Positions 55,845 to 62,105 of a stretch of 64,000 nucleotides of DNA are shown piece by piece. The stretch's first letter is position 1, and each line of letters starts with the position of its first letter. The position numbers and the translations under genes are program-made. The notes under the pieces are model-generated. The model was not told the DNA's origin and did no database searches. It saw only the letters and a program-made list of their open reading frames with translations. Source of the DNA: JAGPCK01 sp964535575 (GTDB lineage Bacteria; Bacteroidota; Bacteroidia; UKL13-3); assembly GCA_964535575.1 (NCBI GenBank), contig CAZHTC010000004.1:235642-299641 (forward strand), in the 5' to 3' direction.

Positions 55845-56147
55845 TTACTTTTTTTTCTTAAACATCTCCAGCATTCGGTCAGTCACCACAAATCCGCCCA
55901 CCACATTAAGTGTTCCCAGCACTACTGCCAAAAAACCTAAAACAAGCGATAAAGTATCGTGTGCCTGCCCCATAACAATGATGGATCCTATAATTACCAC
56001 CCCGTGTATGGCATTGGCGCCACTCATTAACGGGGTATGTAATACTGAAGGTACGTGAGATATGAGTTCAATACCTACAAAAATCATAAGAATGATGAGG
56101 TAAATGAGCTGTAGGTTGTCAGTAATAAATCCTAGTATTGCTTCCAT
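55845..56147 (-). CDS. pntAB: NAD(P) transhydrogenase membrane subunit (alpha-2)
   Basis: 100 residues with three membrane helices. It corresponds to the C-terminal membrane part of E. coli PntA, encoded here by its own gene, as in other Bacteroidota and Rhodospirillum. The segment GIELISHVPSVLHTPLMSGANAIHGVV is the conserved part. It forms part of the proton channel with PntB. 13 bases after pntAA. Confidence 0.95.
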   Translation of the reverse strand: MEAILGFITDNLQLIYLIILMIFVGIELISHVPSVLHTPLMSGANAIHGVVIIGSIIVMGQAHDTLSLVLGFLAVVLGTLNVVGGFVVTDRMLEMFKKKK

Positions 56148-56160
56148 AAAATATACTTCC

Positions 56161-57300
56161 TTAATTTGCTGATTGAGATAAAGCCTGTTTAACCATTTGA
56201 TTTAAGATTTGTCCCTGATGGGCAATTAGGGTACCTTTTGTAATTTCTTCTTCCAGTTCCCATTTAAATCCGTCTTTAGTTGCTAAATGCATAAGAAGAT
56301 TGTACACATTTTTCGCATAGAGTTCGCTGGCATTATTGGCCAGTGTGCTGGGTAAATTAGCCTGCCCTATAATTTTCACCCCGTGTTTCACTACTGTTTT
56401 TCCCAATTCGCTGGCTTCGCAATTTCCTCCCTGCTCAATAGCCATATCAACAATAACAGCTCCCAACTTCATTTGCTTCACCTGTTCTTCGGTAATCAGA
56501 ACAGGGGCCTTTTTGCCCATTACCAATGCAGTGGTGATAACTAAATCGGCCTGAAATAAAGATTTGTTTACGGCTTCCTTTTGCTTTTGCAGATACTCGG
56601 CCGAAACCTCTTTGGCATATCCTCCTTCAACCTTAACGGTATCATCAGATTTTACTTCAATAAATTTACCGCCAAGTGATTCTACCTGTTCTTTTGTTTC
56701 CGGCCTCACATCGGTAACCTCTACAATAGCGCCCAGTCGCTTGGCAGTAGCAATAGCCTGAAGTCCGGCTACACCGGCCCCGAATATCACTACACGCGAA
56801 GGAGTAATAGTTCCGGCCGCAGTCATCATCAGCGGAAATATTTTCCCCATTGCATTGGCTCCCATAATAACCGCCTTGTAACCGGCCAGATTACTTTGCG
56901 AACTGAGTGCATCCATGTTTTGAGCACGCGAGATGCGCGGAATGGCATCCATGGCAAAAACCGAGACCTTCCGGTTATTGAGCGCCTGAACCATGCCCGG
57001 ATTCATAACACCATAAATAAAGGAAATGAGCGATGAACCCTCTTTTAATCCGCTTATTTCAGAATCAGTGGGAGTATTCACCTTCATTACTAAATCGGCC
57101 TCGGAAAGTAAATTTGCCTTGGAAGACTGAATGCGAGCGCCTGCTTTTTCATACGACTCGTCAGAGTATGACGAATTTAATCCGGAACCTGCCTCTATCA
57201 TTACTTCAAAGCCGGCCTTTTGCAAGCTTTGAACAACTGAAGGAGTTAGAGCAACCCTGTTCTCCCCCTCCCTGCTTTCTTTAAGAACACCTATTTTCAA
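56161..57300 (-). CDS. pntAA: NAD(P) transhydrogenase subunit alpha-1 (NAD-binding)
   Basis: 379 residues. Alanine dehydrogenase-like fold: MKIGVLKESREGENRVALTPSVV at the start, the Rossmann loop VIFGAGVAGLQAIATAKRLGA and EVTDVRPETKEQVESLGGKF, and the RENTAL-type VDMAIEQGGNCE. Domain I of the transhydrogenase, which binds NAD(H). Three-subunit layout with the two downstream genes. Start ATG at 57300. Confidence 0.96.
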   Translation of the reverse strand: MKIGVLKESREGENRVALTPSVVQSLQKAGFEVMIEAGSGLNSSYSDESYEKAGARIQSSKANLLSEADLVMKVNTPTDSEISGLKEGSSLISFIYGVMNPGMVQALNNRKVSVFAMDAIPRISRAQNMDALSSQSNLAGYKAVIMGANAMGKIFPLMMTAAGTITPSRVVIFGAGVAGLQAIATAKRLGAIVEVTDVRPETKEQVESLGGKFIEVKSDDTVKVEGGYAKEVSAEYLQKQKEAVNKSLFQADLVITTALVMGKKAPVLITEEQVKQMKLGAVIVDMAIEQGGNCEASELGKTVVKHGVKIIGQANLPSTLANNASELYAKNVYNLLMHLATKDGFKWELEEEITKGTLIAHQGQILNQMVKQALSQSAN

Positions 57301-57429
57301 AATGGTATATTTAAGTTTGGCGGTAAATATATAACATTCCTAAAAAGTTTGCTGCCTGCCCCACAAACATTATATAGAATTATTCTAAAAAGCACCTTGC
57401 GTATTTCCTAAAAATTGTATCATTGAAAC

Positions 57430-58335
57430 ATGTTTAAAACGGCCTGGCATTCTTCTTACCGACTTCATTTACCACACGATCACAGATTTCCAATGGTAAA
57501 ATATGAACTCATTCCCGAGCAGCTTTTACGGGAAGGGATAATTGATAAGAATCATCTTTTTTCTCCTGACGTTGTAAGCGACCAAATAATAGAATTAACC
57601 CATAGCAACAGCTATTGGAACAGTCTGAAAAATTTAACCCTTAGTGACAAAGAAATACGAGCCATCGGGTTCCCTCTTAATGATGAACTGATTTTGAGGG
57701 AGCGTATTCTGGTGCAGGGAACTATTGACTGTGCCGCATTCGCTCTAAAAACGGGTATTACATTTAATACAGCCGGAGGAACCCATCATGCATTCAGCAA
57801 CCGGGGCGAGGGCTTTTGCCTGCTAAACGATCAGGCAATTGCGGCAAACTGGTTACTTTTTACCAAACAGGTAAAAAAAATTATGATTGTCGATTTGGAC
57901 GTACATCAGGGAAACGGCACCGCACAACTTTTTGCCGAAAAACCTGAGGTTTTTACTTTTAGTATGCACGGAAAAGAAAACTATCCGCTGCGAAAAGAAC
58001 ATTCAGACCTTGATATCGAATTAATAACCGGAATAAATGGGACTGATTATTTAGCCATTCTAAAAAAGGAGTTCATTTCGGCCGCCCGTGAATTTGCTCC
58101 TGATTTTATTTTTTATAATGCGGGAGTGGATGTGCTGGCTACCGATAAATATGGAAAATTAAACTTAAGCCCGGATGATTGTGCCGAACGTGACCGTACT
58201 GTTTTTAAATTTTGCCGGAAGCAAAAAATTCCCGTAACCGTGTGCATGGGTGGCGGCTACAGTCCGGCCATTTCTGATATAGTAAATGCGCATGTGAACA
58301 CATTTAAAATGGCGGCTTCCGTTTTTGAATCATAA
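57430..58335 (+). CDS. Histone deacetylase family (HDAC-like amidohydrolase)
   Basis: 301 residues, complete. The zinc site and charge relay are seen: GGTHHAFSNRGEGFCLLND with the His pair, VDLDVHQGNGTAQLF with zinc ligands Asp and His, and the YNAGVDVLATDKYGKLNLS segment with the third Asp. MGGGYSP follows at the C-terminus. Bacterial members deacetylate polyamines, acetoin-related or protein lysine substrates. It is divergent from the pnt operon (129 bases apart). Substrate unknown. Confidence 0.92.
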   Translation: MFKTAWHSSYRLHLPHDHRFPMVKYELIPEQLLREGIIDKNHLFSPDVVSDQIIELTHSNSYWNSLKNLTLSDKEIRAIGFPLNDELILRERILVQGTIDCAAFALKTGITFNTAGGTHHAFSNRGEGFCLLNDQAIAANWLLFTKQVKKIMIVDLDVHQGNGTAQLFAEKPEVFTFSMHGKENYPLRKEHSDLDIELITGINGTDYLAILKKEFISAAREFAPDFIFYNAGVDVLATDKYGKLNLSPDDCAERDRTVFKFCRKQKIPVTVCMGGGYSPAISDIVNAHVNTFKMAASVFES

Positions 58336-58400
58336 TTGAATTAGGAATTTTAATCTCAGGTTTATTATTTTCGCTTTTTTAAAAATATTTTTTCAGGGGG

Positions 58401-58432
58401 TTGACTTTTGAAAATTAAAAATCTTAAATTTG
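58401..58432 (+). promoter_or_regulatory. Bacteroidota-type promoter for the acidic small protein gene
   Basis: TTG at 58401-58403, 21 bases, then TAAATTTG at 58425-58432. The ATG is 25 bases further on. It fits the phylum consensus in both elements and spacing. Confidence 0.55.
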
Positions 58433-58457
58433 AAAAAGCTTCGATTTTTCAACAGCA

Positions 58458-58757
58458 ATGAAAAAAGCTAATAAGACACCAAAAGAAGACAAAGACGCAT
58501 CAAAAAAGAAGTCGTCACTGAAACCCGTGAGCGGGAATCAGAAAGAAACAAAGTATGTGAAGAAAAACTTCTTCTCACCGGAAGGTGATGAGGATGATGA
58601 TTTAGACGAGGACGATGACGTAGATTTGGATTTAGACGAGGATGTTGACTTTGATGAAGAGGCGGAAGTAGATGTAGATTTAGATGAAGACGTAACTCTC
58701 GAAGACTCATTTGAAGATGTTGACGAAGACGATGAAGATGATGAAGACGATTTTTAA
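58458..58757 (+). CDS. Highly acidic low-complexity small protein
   Basis: 99 residues. The first 42 residues are basic and Lys/Ser-rich; the last 57 are almost all Asp and Glu with a few Val and Leu in a D-V/L-D alternation. No family recognised. Such a bipolar charge could bind basic proteins or nucleic acid at one end or act as a chaperone-like buffer, but this is a guess. It has a complete promoter and its own ATG, and ends on a likely bidirectional terminator, which favours a real gene. Confidence 0.6.
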   Translation: MKKANKTPKEDKDASKKKSSLKPVSGNQKETKYVKKNFFSPEGDEDDDLDEDDDVDLDLDEDVDFDEEAEVDVDLDEDVTLEDSFEDVDEDDEDDEDDF

Positions 58758-58771
58758 TTAAAATTCGTCTT
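58744..58771. terminator. Possible bidirectional terminator between convergent genes
   Basis: AAGACGA (58744-58750) and TCGTCTT (58765-58771) form a 7-bp stem, and the AT-rich interior can pair for five more base pairs around one mismatch. Located where the acidic protein gene and the convergent lipoprotein gene end 12 bases apart, with T-rich flank on each side. Confidence 0.45.
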
Positions 58772-59291
58772 AAAAATTCATAACAACCGGTGGTGTCTCT
58801 ATCCAATTACTCAGGTGCAATTGCCGGTCAGCAATCTGAATCCCGAATTTTATGGTTTGTGGTTTTACATCATATGGAGTCAAATCCATTACAATAGAAA
58901 TATCCCCTTTTATCGCTTTGTTTTTACCATCGGGGGTCAGTACATCCATGCGGTATAAAAACCTAACGGTATCACTGGTAAATGGGATGGTAACCGGAAC
59001 AAACTTATTTCCCTTTTGCTCAAAGTAATCAATAAAAACATTATTGTAAAACCTGTTAAACGGGCTGTAATTAAATGGGGGCATGGTATCGGTAACCGAC
59101 AAACCCAGATCCCCGTCTCCATCCAGATAAGAAAAGGTAAGGCGAATAAGCGAATCTTTCCCGCTGGCATCAGTAATTTTCTCTATCGATTTATATTTTA
59201 TTTCAGGAACCACCGGCAACGATTCGGGGTCGTTACAGGAACTGAAGAAAATGATAGCCGGCAGAAAAAATAAATACGTGAATGGTTTCAT
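58770..59291 (-). CDS. Lipoprotein of unknown function
   Basis: 173 residues. The signal peptide ends FFSSC (lipidated Cys19). The mature protein is beta-rich with an acidic DGDGDLGLS loop near residue 57 that resembles a calcium-binding turn. No family recognised, though small lipoproteins with this DGDGD loop are frequent in Bacteroidota. The ATG lies 9 bases after a minus-strand -7 element, so its transcript would have almost no leader. Confidence 0.65.
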   Translation of the reverse strand: MKPFTYLFFLPAIIFFSSCNDPESLPVVPEIKYKSIEKITDASGKDSLIRLTFSYLDGDGDLGLSVTDTMPPFNYSPFNRFYNNVFIDYFEQKGNKFVPVTIPFTSDTVRFLYRMDVLTPDGKNKAIKGDISIVMDLTPYDVKPQTIKFGIQIADRQLHLSNWIETPPVVMNF

Positions 59292-59292
59292 C

Positions 59293-59308
59293 TACTTTTG
59301 CAAAGTTA
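59293..59308. promoter_or_regulatory. Back-to-back divergent -7 elements
   Basis: TACTTTTG (59293-59300, plus strand) directly abuts CAAAGTTA (59301-59308), which reads TAACTTTG on the minus strand. Both match TAnnTTTG. The plus gene starts at 59309 and the minus gene at 59291, each 8-9 bases after its element. Confidence 0.5.
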
Positions 59309-60310
59309 ATGTTTAGTAAGGAAAGTTTTATTCAGGATATTTTCAGTGAGGGGTTGGTGGATTTTAATAAATCTGCTCTTTCCCTGTTTCAATACCAGGC
59401 CAACGCAAATCCGGTATATGGTACATTTTTAAAGGAATTACATATTAATACAGGCAATATTACCCGTATAGAGGATATTCCTTTTCTTCCCATAGAATTT
59501 TTTAAGAGGCATCAGGTAAAAACAGGTGATTTTACACCCGAACTGATTTTTACAAGCAGCGGCACAACCCAATCGGTTACCAGCAGTCATTTTGTAGAAG
59601 ATTCTTCCATTTACAAAAAAAGTTTCACGGGTGGTTTTCATCGGTTTTTAGGCAACCCTGAAGAATATATTATTGCAGCCCTCCTCCCCTCGTACACCGA
59701 GCGCGGTTCAAGTTCGCTTGTTTACATGGTAAATCATTTAATACAGGCAAGCGCCCACTCCTTAAGTGGTTTTATCGGGTTAGATGAATCAACGGCCACA
59801 AAACTTCAGGGGCTGGACGGTGAGGCCAAAAATGCCAACCGAAAACTTCTGGTTATTGGAGTTAGTTTCGCCTTATTGCATCTGTGCGACCACCACCTGC
59901 TTCAACTCAATCATACCATCATTATTGAAACAGGCGGCATGAAGGGAAGAAGGAAAGAAATTACCCGGGAAGAGCTTCATGCTGAAATAAAAAATAAACT
60001 TAGCCCGCAACTCATTATTTCGGAGTACGGAATGACTGAATTATTAAGTCAGGCCTATACAACAAATGGAGGAACCTCCTTTTTTACTCCGCCCCAAATG
60101 AAGGTTTTGGTTCGGGATATAAACGACCCGTTCTGTATTCTTCCCAAAATGAAAAACGGAGCGCTGAATATTATTGATCTTGCCAATATTTCGAGCTGTG
60201 CTTTTCTGGCTACTTCCGATATTGGAAAAACAGGTGAAGATGGTTCGTTTGAAGTATTAGGCCGAATAGATAACAGCGACCTGAGAGGGTGCAATCTGAT
60301 GTATTATTAG
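59309..60310 (+). CDS. LuxE-like acyl-protein synthetase
   Basis: 333 residues from ATG 59309; an ATG at 59282 is in frame but lies upstream of the -7 element and within the neighbour's start, so it is rejected. The adenylate-forming core shows IFTSSGTTQSVTSS (P-loop-like), VIGVSFALLHLCDHHLL and ISEYGMTELLSQAYT, and a C-terminal LGRIDNSDLRGCNLMYY. LuxE activates a fatty acid as acyl-AMP. No luxC or luxD nearby, so it is not a luminescence gene here; substrate unknown. Confidence 0.8.
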   Translation: MFSKESFIQDIFSEGLVDFNKSALSLFQYQANANPVYGTFLKELHINTGNITRIEDIPFLPIEFFKRHQVKTGDFTPELIFTSSGTTQSVTSSHFVEDSSIYKKSFTGGFHRFLGNPEEYIIAALLPSYTERGSSSLVYMVNHLIQASAHSLSGFIGLDESTATKLQGLDGEAKNANRKLLVIGVSFALLHLCDHHLLQLNHTIIIETGGMKGRRKEITREELHAEIKNKLSPQLIISEYGMTELLSQAYTTNGGTSFFTPPQMKVLVRDINDPFCILPKMKNGALNIIDLANISSCAFLATSDIGKTGEDGSFEVLGRIDNSDLRGCNLMYY

Positions 60311-60328
60311 AACGAGTACAAAAAGAAA

Positions 60329-60355
60329 CCCCGAAGTGTTTACACATCTTCGGGG
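60329..60355. terminator. Strong hairpin, possible terminator
   Basis: CCCCGAAGTGT and ACA-T-CTTCGGGG pair as an 11-bp stem with one bulged base and a TTAC loop. There is no T-run after it on the plus strand; a T-rich stretch follows it on the minus strand. It lies 19 bases after the LuxE-like gene, so it may stop that transcript. Confidence 0.4.
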
Positions 60356-60590
60356 CTAACTAAACTATGAAAAACCTATCTGTCTGCGCCCCACCCTAAG
60401 AAACAATTATTCCCAATATTTACTACACTGTATATTAGAATATTACATTTTACACCCATTTTACTATTGACCTATTTCAGGTCAATATTTCCCAAAATGG
60501 TAATATCTATTCACTGCTTGGCGATGTCCCTCTTTTACATAAGCTAACAAAAAACCCAAACCCGTTTTCTCTATGGTTGCCTTATTACCC

Positions 60591-60598
60591 TATATTTG
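60591..60598 (+). promoter_or_regulatory. -7 element upstream of metH
   Basis: TATATTTG matches TAnnTTTG. The metH ATG is 107 bases downstream, giving a leader of about 100 bases. No good -33 element is seen. Confidence 0.4.
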
Positions 60599-60645
60599 CA
60601 GGCTTAAAAAACAGAGGAAATAACAGGCGGATAAAGAGCAAACAG

Positions 60646-60678
60646 ATTCAATTTTGGTTACAAATTGAATGCAATTCA
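60646..60678 (+). promoter_or_regulatory. Leader hairpin with alternative pairing before metH
   Basis: ATTCAATTT (60646-60654) and AAATTGAAT (60662-60670) form a perfect 9-bp stem with a 7-base loop. The 3' arm can instead pair downstream as TGAAT-GCA-ATTCA (60666-60678). Two exclusive structures in the untranslated leader are consistent with regulation, but none of the known SAM or cobalamin riboswitch consensus segments is visible. Confidence 0.3.
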
Positions 60679-60705
60679 TTGATTCCCCATAACAGTATAG
60701 AATAA

Positions 60706-61716
60706 ATGGCCAATATCAGAGAAATATTAAAAGAGCGTATTCTGGTTCTTGACGGGGCCATGGGTACCATGATTCAAAGGCACAAACTGGAAGAAAAAGA
60801 TTTCAGGAACGAGGCTCTGACGAATCATGCCCATCCGCTTAAAGGAAATAACGACCTTCTTTCAATAACCCGGCCTGATATTATTAAAGGAATTCACCGG
60901 TTATACCTTGAAGCCGGAGCCGACATTATTGAAACAAACACATTCAGCGGAACCGTAATTGCACAGGCCGATTACCATTTGGGTGCTGACTGGGTTTATC
61001 AAATCAATTTTCAATCGGCAAAAATTGCCCGAGAAGTTGCCGATGAGTTTACGAAAATGAATCCCGACAAACCCCGTTTTGTGGCAGGCTCAATGGGCCC
61101 CACAACTAAACTGGCTTCCATGTCGCCCAATGTAAATGACCCCGGATTCAGAGCAGTTACCTTTGATGAACTGAAAGAAGCCTTTGCGTTGCAGGTAAAA
61201 GCATTGATTGAAGGAGGAGTTGATATACTATTAATTGAAACTATCACTGATACCTTAAATGCCAAAGCTGCACTGTTTGCAGCACAAGAGTATTTTGACC
61301 AAACCGGCAAAAATTACCCTGTAATGATTTCAGGAACCATTACCGATGCCTCAGGAAGAACGTTATCGGGGCAAACTACCGAAGCGTTTCTTATTTCAGT
61401 ACAGCATATGCCCCTGTTGAGTATAGGGCTCAATTGCGCTTTGGGCGCATCCGCATTGCGCCCTTACCTGCAGGTACTGGCACACAAGTCCCCGTTTTTC
61501 GTGAGTGCCTACCCCAATGCCGGATTGCCCAACGAATTCGGACAGTACGACCAATCGGCTTCAGAAATGGCTCTGCAGGTGGAAGAATTTTGCAAGGAAG
61601 GATTGGTAAATATTTTAGGCGGCTGTTGCGGAACAACCCCCGAACATATTAAAGCAATTGCCGAAATGGCAAAAAAATATAAACCCCATCAATTAAATCT
61701 AACCTCACACGCCTGA
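60706..61716 (+). CDS. metH: Methionine synthase, homocysteine-binding part
   Basis: 336 residues, equal to the N-terminal homocysteine S-methyltransferase domain of MetH. The zinc ligands are Cys in GLNCALGA (about 245) and the Cys pair in LGGCCGTTPEH (about 310). The barrel start is LDGAMGTMIQRHKLEE. It activates homocysteine as the zinc thiolate for methyl transfer. The remaining domains are encoded by the partial gene starting at 62106, so the enzyme is split in two, as in many Bacteroidota. A receiver gene lies between. Confidence 0.95.
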   Translation: MANIREILKERILVLDGAMGTMIQRHKLEEKDFRNEALTNHAHPLKGNNDLLSITRPDIIKGIHRLYLEAGADIIETNTFSGTVIAQADYHLGADWVYQINFQSAKIAREVADEFTKMNPDKPRFVAGSMGPTTKLASMSPNVNDPGFRAVTFDELKEAFALQVKALIEGGVDILLIETITDTLNAKAALFAAQEYFDQTGKNYPVMISGTITDASGRTLSGQTTEAFLISVQHMPLLSIGLNCALGASALRPYLQVLAHKSPFFVSAYPNAGLPNEFGQYDQSASEMALQVEEFCKEGLVNILGGCCGTTPEHIKAIAEMAKKYKPHQLNLTSHA

Positions 61717-61721
61717 CTTAT

Positions 61722-62099
61722 ATGACCTCACTAACCAACCAGAACCCGTTAAAAGTTTTATTGGTCGAAGATGATGCAATGAACATAATTGTAGTCAGTA
61801 AATTTTTACAGCGCTGGGGAATTTCCTGCGATGTGGCACGAAACGGAATGGAAGCTGTTGACAAAGCCAAAGAAAAAAAATACGATGTTATTCTTATGGA
61901 TATGTTTATGCCCCTGATGAATGGAACCGAAGCGGCCAGACAAATCAGAACATTTGATGAAGCTGTACGTATTTTTGCTTTGACTGCCGACTCATCAGAC
62001 GAAATGAAACAACAGGCACTAGAAAGCGGAATAACAGATTTTGTAACCAAACCTTTTAACCCCGAAGAATTACATCATAAACTTGATAATCTGAAATAA
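61722..62099 (+). CDS. Stand-alone receiver (CheY-like) response regulator
   Basis: 125 residues, a single receiver domain with all key residues: acidic Asp17/Asp18 (VEDDAM), phospho-Asp60 (LMDMFMP), Thr88 (ALTAD) and Lys110 (VTKPF). No output domain. It is 5 bases after the first metH part and 6 bases before the second, so it is in the same transcription unit; its kinase is not known. This position is unexpected. Confidence 0.92.
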   Translation: MTSLTNQNPLKVLLVEDDAMNIIVVSKFLQRWGISCDVARNGMEAVDKAKEKKYDVILMDMFMPLMNGTEAARQIRTFDEAVRIFALTADSSDEMKQQALESGITDFVTKPFNPEELHHKLDNLK

Positions 62100-62105
62100 A
62101 TTAGA

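Larger units (their letters stand above)
60311..60705. other. 395-base intergenic region before metH
   Basis: From left to right: a strong hairpin at 60329-60355, a possible 10-codon frame (MKNLSVCAPP) at 60367-60399 with no further support, an AT-rich stretch without recognisable features (60400-60590), a -7 element (60591-60598) and a structured leader of about 100 bases before the metH start. No riboswitch class was recognised. Confidence 0.5.

Noticed and set aside
59282..59308. ATG at 59282 as the start of the LuxE-like gene
   Set aside because: It lies upstream of the -7 element and overlaps the neighbour's start region; the ATG at 59309 fits promoter and family length better.
60400..60705. 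SAM or cobalamin riboswitch before metH
   Set aside because: None of the conserved core segments of the known classes could be found by eye; only simple hairpins are present.
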